Source of the DNA: Neisseria chenwenguii
GTDB taxonomy: Bacteria > Pseudomonadota > Gammaproteobacteria > Burkholderiales > Neisseriaceae
Reading direction: 5' to 3'
Length of the DNA stretch: 64,000 nt
NCBI RefSeq assembly: GCF_002216145.1
Contig: NZ_CP022278.1
Span: 1,302,001 to 1,366,000 of the forward strand
The position numbers were made by a program, and so were the translations under genes. The notes below the pieces were generated by a model. That model saw only the letters and a program-made list of their open reading frames with translations, made no database searches and was not told the origin of the DNA. Shown piece by piece: positions 15,001 through 22,141 of the stretch (position 1 is its first letter; each line of letters begins with the position of its first letter).

Positions 15001-15135
15001 TCAAAAACGGATATTTCCTAAGAAAGAAGTGTATTTCTGCTAGAACGCAGGATAGGCAACGAGTGCCAAAAACAGGGTGGTTTTGCCACCCTGATTCCGC
15101 CCAAAAGGGCGGAAACGCCGCAGAGCGGCTGAAGG
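15001..15135 (-). promoter_or_regulatory. Candidate oriT with IncP-type nick sequence
   Basis: The minus strand reads GCCTATCCTGCG at 15046-15057, matching the YATCCTG|Y nick consensus of IncP-type relaxases, with the cut expected between 15048 and 15047. A small inverted repeat (AGAA/TTCT, 15025-15038) adjoins it. On the other side come three consecutive hairpins: AGGGTGG/CCACCCT, CCGCCC/GGGCGG and GCCGC/GCGGC. A MOBP relaxase and a TraK-like gene are encoded in the same island. The transferred strand would lead with the traK side. Confidence 0.7.
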
Positions 15136-15139
15136 TTTG

Positions 15140-15368
15140 AACAACCATCGGGGGCAGTCGCCGCCGTGTTGTTGGTTGATGTCTAAATTTCAAAGCGCAA
15201 AAAGTCCAGACCAAGACGAGTGTCTTTGCACGTCTTCCACCTTTTCCACTACGCCGCAGAGGACGTACCGGACAAAGATGAAAGCCGCACAAAGCCAGTC
15301 TGGACTTTTTGCGCTTTGAAATTTTTTACGACATCACAACACGGCGGCAACTGCCCCCGATGGTTGTT
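15140..15368. repeat. Large imperfect inverted repeat
   Basis: Arms of about 72 bases (15140-15212 and 15297-15368) share the sequences AACAACCATCGGGGGCAGT, GCCGCCGTGTTGT and TTTCAAAGCGCAAAAAGTCC in inverse orientation, with a few mismatches. The 84-base loop is not coding. It ends 34 bases before the gene at 15403, so its RNA would fold in that gene's leader, or its single strand would fold during transfer. Confidence 0.85.
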
Positions 15369-15402
15369 TATTTATGAACGAACCTTTGTGAAAGGAGTAT
15401 CG

Positions 15403-15801
15403 ATGGGACTGGATATGTACGGCTATACCATGCGTGCCGAATTTGTCGGCGACCGTCAGACCGATGTTAATGTGCGTGAAGAAGAACAGGAACAGGCAGG
15501 GCTTACCCATTTTGCCTACTGGCGCAAATTCAATCATCTGCATGGCTGGATGGAAAAGCTGTATCGGGAGAAAGGCGGCAGCAAAGAATCGTTCAACTGC
15601 TGCACCGTTCGGCTGGAACTGGAAGACTTGGTACGGTTGGAAGCGGATTTAGACGGCGGGAAACTGGAGCATACGCCCGGCTTTCTTTTCGGCGGCGAAG
15701 AAATCTACCCTGAAGACATCGCCGACACCAAAGTCTTTATTGAAAACGCGCGTGCCGCCATTGCCGCAGGGCTGGCTGTGTTCTATGACAGTTGGTGGTA
15801 A
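15403..15801 (+). CDS. Conserved-type plasmid protein starting MGLDMYGYT
   Basis: 132 residues. AAAGGAG precedes ATG 15403; a longer open frame upstream runs through the inverted repeat and is not used. Proteins starting MGLDMY with an HFAYWRKFNHLHGWMEKLY-type segment are frequent in conjugative elements, with unknown role. Acidic, soluble, no signal peptide. First gene of a plus-strand block running to 17692. Confidence 0.7.
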   Translation: MGLDMYGYTMRAEFVGDRQTDVNVREEEQEQAGLTHFAYWRKFNHLHGWMEKLYREKGGSKESFNCCTVRLELEDLVRLEADLDGGKLEHTPGFLFGGEEIYPEDIADTKVFIENARAAIAAGLAVFYDSWW

Positions 15802-15820
15802 GGCGTTTGAAACTCTGTTT

Positions 15821-15846
15821 TTCAGACGGCCTTCAGGCCGTCTGAA
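15821..15846 (+). terminator. Back-to-back uptake-sequence hairpin
   Basis: TTCAGACGGCCT and AGGCCGTCTGAA separated by two bases, between genes at 15403 and 15870. A similar hairpin lies at 16651-16676. Confidence 0.55.
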
Positions 15847-15869
15847 ACAGGCTTTGGAGAATGAATACT

Positions 15870-16646
15870 ATGGAAAATAACTATCAAGAATTAGCCAAAC
15901 ATTTCAGGGCGTTTGGTTCAGCATTTCGGACTACCGACGTATTCAGGGACTTTATCGAGTTGACGGCCATCACGCTGATAAACCAATACGCGTTTGACGA
16001 ACAATGGAACGAACGGGAAAACCGTTATCACGAAATCCGTCAGAAATATGCCGAAGATGATTTCAGGCGTTTTCCCAAAATATTGGCGGCGTTGATAGCG
16101 GCCGTTTCGGAATCGAAACGACAGGGTACTTTTGATGATGTTTTAGGCCGTCTGTATATGAATTTGAATTTGGGCAATCCCGACAGCGGCCAGTATTTCA
16201 CGCCGTACAGCATCAGCAAACTGATGTCGGGTCTTGTTGCCCAAGACCTGCCCGAAAAGCTGGATACTCAAAAGTTCGTCAGCGTTTTGGAACCTGCCTG
16301 CGGCAGCGGGGCGAACCTGATTGCTTTTGCCGAGCAGGTTCAGGAATTGGGTCATATCCCTGCACAACGAGTGGCAGCGATGGGCGTAGATATTGATGTG
16401 CTGTGTGTATGGATGTGCTACATCCAATGCCAGCTTTACCGCATTCCCGCAAAAATCGTGCATGGCGACAGCCTGACCTGTGAATTTTGGTCTGCTTGGT
16501 GTACTTCCGACTGGGTATATGGCGGTTTTGCACAAGCGATGGCGGAGAAGGTGGCTCAAGAAAAGGCTGCCGATGGCGCAGAACCGCCTTCAACGCCTGC
16601 TTCCCCTGCATCACTGGCACTTGAAGAACAGCTTGTCTTGTTCTGA
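15870..16646 (+). CDS. N6-adenine methyltransferase-like protein lacking motif IV
   Basis: 258 residues related to the HsdM/N6-methylase fold. The segment GQYFTPYSISKLM and SAM-binding motif I (EPACGSGANLIAF) are clear, but the expected catalytic (D/N)PP(Y/F) is absent: after HGDSLTCEFW the sequence reads CTSDWVYGG. It also lacks a target-recognition domain. It may be a non-catalytic relative or a protein using another site; similar genes occur next to oriT in conjugative elements. ATG 15870 is nine bases after GGAGA; the in-frame ATG at 15861 is too close to it. Confidence 0.75.
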   Translation: MENNYQELAKHFRAFGSAFRTTDVFRDFIELTAITLINQYAFDEQWNERENRYHEIRQKYAEDDFRRFPKILAALIAAVSESKRQGTFDDVLGRLYMNLNLGNPDSGQYFTPYSISKLMSGLVAQDLPEKLDTQKFVSVLEPACGSGANLIAFAEQVQELGHIPAQRVAAMGVDIDVLCVWMCYIQCQLYRIPAKIVHGDSLTCEFWSAWCTSDWVYGGFAQAMAEKVAQEKAADGAEPPSTPASPASLALEEQLVLF

Positions 16647-16650
16647 CGCG

Positions 16651-16676
16651 TTCAGACGGCCTGAAGGCCGTCTGAA
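16651..16676 (+). terminator. Back-to-back uptake-sequence hairpin
   Basis: TTCAGACGGCCT and AGGCCGTCTGAA separated by two bases, just after the methylase-like gene. No T-run follows, so termination may be partial. Confidence 0.55.
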
Positions 16677-16695
16677 CCCAAGAAAGGAAAACGAA

Positions 16696-17157
16696 ATGAA
16701 ATACCGATTTGAATACGATAAATACGGTTGCCGCCTGATGGTGGCGGAACTGGATGATGAACTTGACTGTATCAACTGCACCGATGAAGACCTTGACTGT
16801 TTGGGCGGATACTACCGAGACATGACCGTCATTTTCGACATAGACCTTTACTGCCGCCTGTATCAAATGCTGATGGCGGCGGGCGATGACCGTAAGCGGG
16901 TCAAGGTTTATATGGATGCGACGATACGGAGTGTCAGCGGCTCGTTTGAATATGCGCTGATGGGCTGTTGTCTGGAAATCTGTTTTTACGGCAGTTTTGA
17001 CGTGGAGGCGCATTGGTTTTGGCAGAACACGAACATTGATTTTATTGTGGCATTGGTATTTCCGCCCGAATTTTACGCCGACCCTGCCGCTTGGTTTGAA
17101 CGGGAAACCAAAGCGAAGGGCATTAAAAACCATGAAAGAGGATGGGATGATGAGTGA
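16696..17157 (+). CDS. Hypothetical protein in the oriT-adjacent block
   Basis: 153 residues from ATG 16696 (AAAGGAAA before it). Acidic with seven Cys in the first 115 residues (ELDCINCTDEDLDCLGG, then LMGCCLEICFYG). It shares a soluble, DUF-like appearance with other plasmid-borne genes. I do not recognise the family. Its stop overlaps the start of the next gene. Confidence 0.65.
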   Translation: MKYRFEYDKYGCRLMVAELDDELDCINCTDEDLDCLGGYYRDMTVIFDIDLYCRLYQMLMAAGDDRKRVKVYMDATIRSVSGSFEYALMGCCLEICFYGSFDVEAHWFWQNTNIDFIVALVFPPEFYADPAAWFERETKAKGIKNHERGWDDE

Positions 17158-17692
17158 AGAAAAAAACAGGGTGGGACATATCGTGTCCCTGATTGAAGCA
17201 CTCGAGCCGAGACAGATACGCGACGTATTCATCACGATGTGGCGCGATGTTGAAGACTTGAATGAAGGTTTGACGGCAGATGACTGCATTGAGATTTTCG
17301 CGGGTGCGTTAAAAGGCAGTTCGGATTTTACCTACGATTTGCTGAAGCAGACCTGTGATGACTACGGTGTCGGTACGATGACGGAAACATTCGCTTTGCT
17401 GCCGCGCAGGGAGTATGACAAATTGTTTTCAGACTGCTTAAAAGGTGAAATTCCTGAAGGTGTTCGGCTGGATACTCAAGCACTCATTAACCTTTTGATG
17501 CTTGAAAACGTAGCCAATGTTGAAGCCAGTATCCGAAAAGGTTGTATCAATGCTACACATTTTATGGGTTCGGACATGAAATTTATTTATGATTCAGGTA
17601 TTGATGATGAAGAAATTCAATGGAAAGTAGAAGATTTTAAGACTGCTTATGCTGGGACTTGGTGGACAATCGACATAATCGTTCACCACTAA
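17150..17692 (+). CDS. Hypothetical acidic protein, last gene of the block
   Basis: 180 residues from ATG 17150 (GAGG nine bases upstream; ATG 17147 is also possible). Mostly helical, acidic and cytoplasmic, ending WWTIDIIVHH. It overlaps the upstream gene by eight bases, so the two are translated together. No domain recognised. Confidence 0.65.
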   Translation: MSEEKNRVGHIVSLIEALEPRQIRDVFITMWRDVEDLNEGLTADDCIEIFAGALKGSSDFTYDLLKQTCDDYGVGTMTETFALLPRREYDKLFSDCLKGEIPEGVRLDTQALINLLMLENVANVEASIRKGCINATHFMGSDMKFIYDSGIDDEEIQWKVEDFKTAYAGTWWTIDIIVHH

Positions 17693-17704
17693 GCGGATGA
17701 AAAG

Positions 17705-17758
17705 AGGCCGTCTGAAGAACAGGTTTATCTTTCAGACGGCCTTTTTGAAGAAAGGATA
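17705..17758 (+). repeat. 54-base direct repeat, copy 1 (includes terminator)
   Basis: An inverted uptake-sequence pair with the 14-base loop GAACAGGTTTATCT, then a short tail GAAGAAAGGATA. The same 54 bases recur at 18595-18648 with only two differences. It works as terminator for the gene at 17150. Confidence 0.85.
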
Positions 17759-17760
17759 CG

Positions 17761-17910
17761 GTGGCCAAAGCCAGCGGCAGCCGCCGAAAAAATCCCGCCG
17801 CAGCCCCCAAGAAAAAAACAGACTCAGGCGGCTTTTCCGGCATCTTCGACAGCCTGCAAAACCGCCACGCCTGTTTGTTTCTTGCCCCCTACGGCGGGAT
17901 TTTTATTTGA
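17761..17910 (+). pseudogene. Possible gene start truncated at 49 codons
   Basis: GTG 17761 with AAAGGA upstream opens a 49-codon frame starting VAKASGSRRKNPAAAPKKK, a basic low-complexity start typical of longer DNA-binding or membrane-associated proteins, and ends at 17910 after a hairpin-like CCCGCCG/CGGCGGG pair. It may be the 5' remnant of a gene cut when the RelBE cassette arrived. Low confidence. Confidence 0.3.
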
Positions 17911-18062
17911 TGGGTTACTTTTTTGAAAAAGGATTGTCTGAAAATAGTCAAAACAACTACATCCCGATTCTGGAGGACATAAATGATTCCCGACTAATTG
18001 AAGATAAGTGTTTTTTAACATCTAAAATGATGTAAAATAAAACATCTTTTGGAGGTATCAAA

Positions 18063-18305
18063 ATGAATCCGATTCTATCCGACGTAGCCGTCAGCGTAAC
18101 CGAATTGAAACGCAACTATGCGGCTATCGTAGCAGAAGCTGAAGGTGCAGTTGCGGTACTTAACCACAACAAGCCTGAATCCTACCTGATTCCGGCGCAG
18201 CAGTACGAAGCCTTGATGGACTACATCGAAGACTTGGCTGATGCCCGTAAAATTATGGAACGCGCCGGAGAACGGGCCGTAGAGGTCAATCTGCATGACC
18301 TATAA
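18063..18305 (+). CDS. Phd/RelB-type antitoxin
   Basis: 80 residues. The start (SVTELKRNYAAIVAEAEG, then VAVLNHNKPESYLIP) is the Phd/YefM fold. GGAGG stands before the ATG. It overlaps the toxin gene by 11 bases. The module is bracketed by the 54-base direct repeats at 17705 and 18595. Confidence 0.88.
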   Translation: MNPILSDVAVSVTELKRNYAAIVAEAEGAVAVLNHNKPESYLIPAQQYEALMDYIEDLADARKIMERAGERAVEVNLHDL

Positions 18306-18582
18306 ACTGGCGTTCCTGCCGTCTGCCCGTGCGGAATGGGACAAGCTCGACGGCAGCGTGAAACAGGTGTTCAAGAAAAAATTGGCGGAACGGCTGGAAA
18401 CCCCGCGTGTCCCGTCGGCCGCCCTGCACAATATGCACGACTGCTACAAAATCAAACTCAAACGGGCAGGCTACCGCTTGGTTTACCGTGTGGACGACAA
18501 CATCGTTACGATAACGGTGGTATCCGTCGGCCGCAGGGCAGACTTGGCTGTTTATCAGGCTGCTAAAAGCAGGTTGGAATAA
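18295..18582 (+). CDS. relE: RelE-family toxin
   Basis: 95 residues in the RelE/YafQ pattern: YKLAFLPSARAEWDKLDGS at the start, KIKLKRAGYRLVYRVDDN in the centre, VVSVGRRADLAVY at the end, with the Arg and Lys residues expected of a ribosome-dependent mRNA endonuclease. Confidence 0.9.
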   Translation: MTYKLAFLPSARAEWDKLDGSVKQVFKKKLAERLETPRVPSAALHNMHDCYKIKLKRAGYRLVYRVDDNIVTITVVSVGRRADLAVYQAAKSRLE

Positions 18583-18594
18583 ACAAAAAAGCAC

Positions 18595-18648
18595 AGGCCG
18601 TCTGAAAAACAGGTTTATCTTTCAGACGGCATTTTTGAAGAAAGGATA
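18595..18648 (+). repeat. 54-base direct repeat, copy 2
   Basis: 52 of 54 bases match copy 1 at 17705. It terminates the relE gene. The pair encloses a segment of about 890 bases with the toxin-antitoxin module. Confidence 0.85.
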
Positions 18649-18720
18649 GGCAAGTCGAGTACCCTGGTCGTATAACATGGGCTTAGTTTTTGTCGGTTCA
18701 TCCAAAGGTGCTTTTTTAAA

Positions 18721-19587
18721 TCAACGATCAATTTCAGGCTCATCAAATTGTTGGGGATGTTTTTGAATATCCTCTGAAATGCTCTGATACAAATTCACCT
18801 TAGCTTGTAATTGTGCTTGTGGCGGTAATTGCTGAATAATTTTCTCAGCTTCATGAATAATTAACTTCTGCTTAGGTGACAGCAAATGTTGATTTTCCTG
18901 ATATACCTTATCAAGCTGTTCAAATTGGATTTGGAGATTTTGAGATTGAGTAGGCTCCTGTATCACTTTATCCATCATACGCCCAAGCATTTCTTTGTTG
19001 GGCGGTACATCAATTAAATGGCCTTCATAACGTTTGGAATGAGGTACACTCAGCGCGTTGGCCATGTTCCACATCTCGGCATCAACTTTGGAATAATCCA
19101 TTTTTAAATTTTGCTCGTTTGCAAGCTGGGTCATAAAAACCTGCAAAGTGCGGCCATTCCCCTCTGGAAACGGATGCGAATAATTGGCTTCAATCATGAT
19201 GCCGACCAATTTTTCCTTAGCCGTCTTCAAATCCAGTTTTTCAGCTTGCGAAAATTCTTGGGTGAGCTTTTGGATTTCCTGCCATTTCTCCTGTAATTTT
19301 TCAGGTTCTAAAAAGAATGTAACTGTTTTGCTTAGATTATTTCCCTTTACAGACGGCCTTGTCCTTTCTTGGCCAGCCCACTCATAAATATCACCAAATA
19401 ACGCTTTATGAATATCTTTCAAATGAGCTAAATCATAGCTGCTATGGTCCAGCTTGATTTCACCTGAAAGAACGGCTTCAGCCTTCATTGCGCTATGGTG
19501 GTATTCAAACTCATTTAATGCCGTTTGATCCGTAATACCTAATTTATTATGAAAAAGGCCGTTTTCATCAGTATAAGGATTGCTCAT
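18721..19587 (-). CDS. Fic-domain toxin with C-terminal element-specific domain
   Basis: 288 residues. The Fic domain covers about residues 25-195 with the active-site loop HPFPEGNGRT; the second Arg of the HxFx(D/E)GNGRxxR motif is Gln. Fic enzymes usually transfer AMP to targets such as gyrase and topoisomerase IV. From residue 205 on a helical domain follows that contains LPPQAQLQAKVNLY, strikingly similar to LPEQTQLQVRVNFY near the end of the 24118-25320 protein. The antitoxin-like gene lies directly upstream. In Bartonella VbhT a Fic domain is fused to a conjugative secretion signal; a similar arrangement is proposed here. Confidence 0.88.
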   Translation of the reverse strand: MSNPYTDENGLFHNKLGITDQTALNEFEYHHSAMKAEAVLSGEIKLDHSSYDLAHLKDIHKALFGDIYEWAGQERTRPSVKGNNLSKTVTFFLEPEKLQEKWQEIQKLTQEFSQAEKLDLKTAKEKLVGIMIEANYSHPFPEGNGRTLQVFMTQLANEQNLKMDYSKVDAEMWNMANALSVPHSKRYEGHLIDVPPNKEMLGRMMDKVIQEPTQSQNLQIQFEQLDKVYQENQHLLSPKQKLIIHEAEKIIQQLPPQAQLQAKVNLYQSISEDIQKHPQQFDEPEIDR

Positions 19588-19593
19588 AGGCTT

Positions 19594-19803
19594 TCATATC
19601 CAAGTTCTTGATTCAGCGAATCCTTCAAATACCTTATTTTGCTGAACGTACTCAAGCATTTCAGCTGTAACCTGCTCTCTACTTACCCGGCCATCCGCAA
19701 TGGCCAAGCGAATGCGTTGCATGGTTTCGGTTGGCTGAAAGCCTTCGAGGGCAAATATGGAATCAACTTGTTTGCTCACGTCTTCATTTAAATGAACGGG
19801 CAT
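19594..19803 (-). CDS. VbhA-like Fic antitoxin
   Basis: 69 residues, helical. The segment SIFALEGFQPT corresponds to the inhibitory helix of VbhA-type antitoxins, which block ATP in the Fic site through (S/T)xxxE(G/N); here Ser is five rather than four positions before Glu, and Ile occupies the usual Ser position. It ends six bases before the Fic gene and begins right at the resolvase stop. Pairing follows from order and motif. Confidence 0.75.
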   Translation of the reverse strand: MPVHLNEDVSKQVDSIFALEGFQPTETMQRIRLAIADGRVSREQVTAEMLEYVQQNKVFEGFAESRTWI

Positions 19804-20424
19804 CTAATTTCCTTTCAATCTGTTTTTGTATTGTCTCATCACGAGCTTGACCAATGCTTCACTACATCCGGCCAATTTGGCAGTTTCTTTGATTGTATGG
19901 TGCTGGCGCAGTTCAATAACCAGTTTGTGTTTGGCTTTATCGGCTACACGACCTTTGAACCGTCCTTGCTTCTTAGCTTCAGCAATGCCGGCCGCTTGCC
20001 GTTGTTTGCGCTGCTCGTAGTCATCTCTAGCCATTTGCAGGGCGATTTTCAGCAGCATGGTTTGGATACTGTCTAAAACGATTTTGGCAATTTCGGAATC
20101 GGTTTGGATTTGGCTCAGGTCGATAATGCCGGGAATGGACAGGAACGCGCCTTTTTCTCGGATACGGTTGACCAGCTTCTCCGCTTCGGCCAGCGGCAGG
20201 CGGGTAATTCGGTCGATATGTTCGGCGATGATGACATCGCCTTGTCGCAGGTCGGTAATCAGTTGGTTCAATACCGGTCGGTCGGCTCGGACACCGGAAG
20301 CCTTTTCTTTATAAACGCCGGCGATATAGTAGCCTTCGGCCTTTGCTTTCTCAATCAGGGCATTCTGCCGCTCGAGATTTTGCGCTTCTGTGCTGACGCG
20401 TTGGTAGATTCTGGCTGCTTTCAT
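19804..20424 (-). CDS. Serine recombinase (resolvase/invertase)
   Basis: 206 residues. The catalytic Ser is in YQRVSTEAQ, the conserved Arg pair in EHIDRITR, and a C-terminal HTH (TIKETAKLAGCSEALVKL) binds the crossover site. Length and layout match Tn3-type resolvases and Pin-type invertases. It sits inside the Fic operon, between the second Fic gene and the VbhA-like gene. No invertible segment is evident nearby; dimer resolution of the excised circle is a possible role. ATG 20424 is preferred over an upstream TTG. Confidence 0.88.
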   Translation of the reverse strand: MKAARIYQRVSTEAQNLERQNALIEKAKAEGYYIAGVYKEKASGVRADRPVLNQLITDLRQGDVIIAEHIDRITRLPLAEAEKLVNRIREKGAFLSIPGIIDLSQIQTDSEIAKIVLDSIQTMLLKIALQMARDDYEQRKQRQAAGIAEAKKQGRFKGRVADKAKHKLVIELRQHHTIKETAKLAGCSEALVKLVMRQYKNRLKGN

Positions 20425-20432
20425 GGCCGGCC

Positions 20433-21107
20433 TCAATAGTCGATACCGGAAATGCAGTGCTGATACAGGAACGCCGCCACTTCGCTGTCATCGTCGGAGC
20501 GGTAGAAGGCGGACAGTTTTTCGTTAAATTCGGGCATTTTTGCCTCGGCGATTTCCAAAATACCGCAGCCTTTTTCCATCATCAGGGCGTTGGCAAACAG
20601 CGTGGCCGTGCGTTTGTTGCCGTCCCAAAAAACCTGCTGCCGCATTAAGGCCAGCATGGTGCGTATGGCGGTTTCGATGGTTGAGCCGCTGTGCGTTTCG
20701 ATGCTGTGCATCAGTTCTGCCACTTCCGCTTTGGTCATGGCCGGCAGCGTATGGCGCGAACCGTCAAACAAGGTTACGCCCACGGAGCCGGTGCGGAATT
20801 CCCCGGGAGCCAGCGAATCGTCTTGCGCCACCATATTGTTGATTTTTTTCAGCAGTGCCATATCCGCCGGCAGGCCGTCTGAAAGGTGCTGTATCACATA
20901 CAGATACGCACGTTTCAGGTGGAGAATGGTCTGAATATCGCCTAAAGAAGCTGTGGCAACGTTATGGCCGTTGATAATCTGTTCGGTCTGCAACAGCGTG
21001 GTTTGGCAGTTTTCAAAGCGGCTGAGATTGTGGATCTGTGCCACCAGCACCTTTTTGGCCAAGAAGAGGTTTTCTTTCAGACTGAGTGCGTATTTATCGG
21101 GATACAT
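20433..21107 (-). CDS. Second Fic-family protein with altered motif
   Basis: 224 residues. The Fic core is recognisable (THSGSTIETAIRTMLALM, then QQVFWDGNKRTATLFAN) but the catalytic His of HxFxxGN is replaced by Gln and the loop reads DGNKRT. It may therefore be inactive in AMP transfer, use different chemistry or act as a regulator. AGGA precedes ATG 21107; an ATG at 21134 is too close to its possible ribosome-binding site. It is the first gene of a four-gene operon fic2 - resolvase - antitoxin - fic. Confidence 0.8.
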   Translation of the reverse strand: MYPDKYALSLKENLFLAKKVLVAQIHNLSRFENCQTTLLQTEQIINGHNVATASLGDIQTILHLKRAYLYVIQHLSDGLPADMALLKKINNMVAQDDSLAPGEFRTGSVGVTLFDGSRHTLPAMTKAEVAELMHSIETHSGSTIETAIRTMLALMRQQVFWDGNKRTATLFANALMMEKGCGILEIAEAKMPEFNEKLSAFYRSDDDSEVAAFLYQHCISGIDY

Positions 21108-21288
21108 ACTGAATCCTATGGTTAATTTGAACATACCCTGATTGTCTAATGTCAGAATCAGTCAAATAATGGGTAATTTAATATATTATGGACTTTATTT
21201 GTCTATATTTAAATTATCCACTCTATTTGACCATGCGGCAATCTGATTTACACATTCTACCCTTTTACAACATGATCTCTGCTATAAT

Positions 21289-21308
21289 TTGCTATACATG
21301 TATAGCAA
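21289..21308. promoter_or_regulatory. Perfect 20-bp operator palindrome
   Basis: TTGCTATACATGTATAGCAA is fully palindromic, begins right after a TATAAT -10 element (21283-21288) and ends 10 bases before the antitoxin ATG. It is the expected autoregulatory site. Confidence 0.85.
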
Positions 21309-21318
21309 GGAGAAAAAA

Positions 21319-21543
21319 ATGCTTGCAATCCGTTTGCCTCAAGAAATCGAAAACCGCTTAAGTGTCTTGGCTGAGAAGACCGGTCGCACCAAAACCTATT
21401 ATGCCCGAGAAGCGATTCTCGAATATTTAGATGACTTGGAAGATTTTTATCTAGCCGAACAACGCTATGCCGACATTCAGGCCGGCAAAAGTGAAACTGT
21501 GTCGTTTGAAGATGTGATGAGGGACTATGGCTTGGAAGATTGA
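21319..21543 (+). CDS. relB: RelB/DinJ-type ribbon-helix-helix antitoxin
   Basis: 74 residues from ATG 21319 (AAGGAG before it), starting MLAIRLPQEIENRLSVLAE with a RHH fold and an acidic tail (EDFYLAEQRYADIQAGK). An ATG 30 bases upstream lies in the operator and is not used. It overlaps the toxin gene by 17 bases. Confidence 0.9.
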   Translation: MLAIRLPQEIENRLSVLAEKTGRTKTYYAREAILEYLDDLEDFYLAEQRYADIQAGKSETVSFEDVMRDYGLED

Positions 21544-21802
21544 GTTGGATAAATCGGCTGAAAAAGAGCTGAAAAAATTGGATAAGCAGACGGCCATACG
21601 GATTTTGAAATTCTTACACGAAAGAATTTCAAAATCCGAAGACCCGAGAAGTATCGGCGAAGCCCTCAAAGGCTCAGCATTAGGGGATTATTGGAAATAT
21701 CGGGTAGGTAATTGCCGAATCATCGCTAAAATCGAAGACGGAATCATGAAAATTCTGGTTGTACGAATCGGTAATCGACGCGAAGTGTACAAATCACGTT
21801 GA
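21527..21802 (+). CDS. relE: RelE-family toxin
   Basis: 91 residues, textbook RelE: KSAEKELKKLDKQ, then DYWKYRVGNCRIIAKIED and VVRIGNRREVYKSR, retaining the basic and Tyr residues used for mRNA cleavage in the ribosomal A site. Confidence 0.93.
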   Translation: MAWKIELDKSAEKELKKLDKQTAIRILKFLHERISKSEDPRSIGEALKGSALGDYWKYRVGNCRIIAKIEDGIMKILVVRIGNRREVYKSR

Positions 21803-21810
21803 TAAACACA

Positions 21811-21855
21811 AAAAGCCCTGAGGCCATACAGAATCTGTATGGCCTCAGGGCTTTT
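21811..21855. terminator. Bidirectional terminator, left of vapXD
   Basis: AAAAGCCCTGAGGCCATACAGA and its inverse form a 20-bp stem around ATC, with T-runs on both strands. A near-copy lies at 22418-22464, so the pair brackets the vapXD module. It ends both relE and vapD. Confidence 0.85.
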
Positions 21856-21856
21856 A

Positions 21857-22141
21857 TTAAAACTTAAATTTTACAGTTTCGGTAAAATCAGACCATTGTT
21901 CGATGCGGAAAGCACGAATATCACGCACAGAGGCGGAAAACCAGCTCAGACTCTTCAAGTCGTAAATTGCTGAAAACAGGTTGGCCATATTCTCGTTTTC
22001 ACAAGTATAAAGGCTGCCTTGCACTCGGACGAAACCGTACTTTTTTAACACGATTCCAATATCCGAATAGGCTTGGGATACACCGCGCGGATGATTTTTC
22101 TCTGTATCTGCAACCACCAAATCAAAGGAAATCGCGTACAT
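21857..22141 (-). CDS. vapD: VapD toxin (Cas2-like ribonuclease)
   Basis: 94 residues starting MYAISFDLVV, with GSLYTCENENMANLF and the ferredoxin-like fold of VapD/Cas2 relatives. VapD of Haemophilus and Helicobacter is an endoribonuclease linked to persistence. Its ATG shares one base with the stop of the upstream vapX, giving translational coupling. Neisserial cryptic plasmids carry related genes. Confidence 0.9.
   Translation of the reverse strand: MYAISFDLVVADTEKNHPRGVSQAYSDIGIVLKKYGFVRVQGSLYTCENENMANLFSAIYDLKSLSWFSASVRDIRAFRIEQWSDFTETVKFKF

Noticed and set aside
16279..17289. 336-codon minus-strand frame across the methylase-like and following genes
   Set aside because: No family pattern, no ribosome-binding site, and the plus-strand genes with good starts cover the same bases.
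19804..20424. Tn3-type transposon around the resolvase
   Set aside because: No tnpA and no 38-bp terminal repeats nearby; the gene is embedded in the Fic operon.
21857..22141. cas2 gene
   Set aside because: VapD shares the Cas2 fold, but a VapX partner is present and no cas1 or repeat array is seen.
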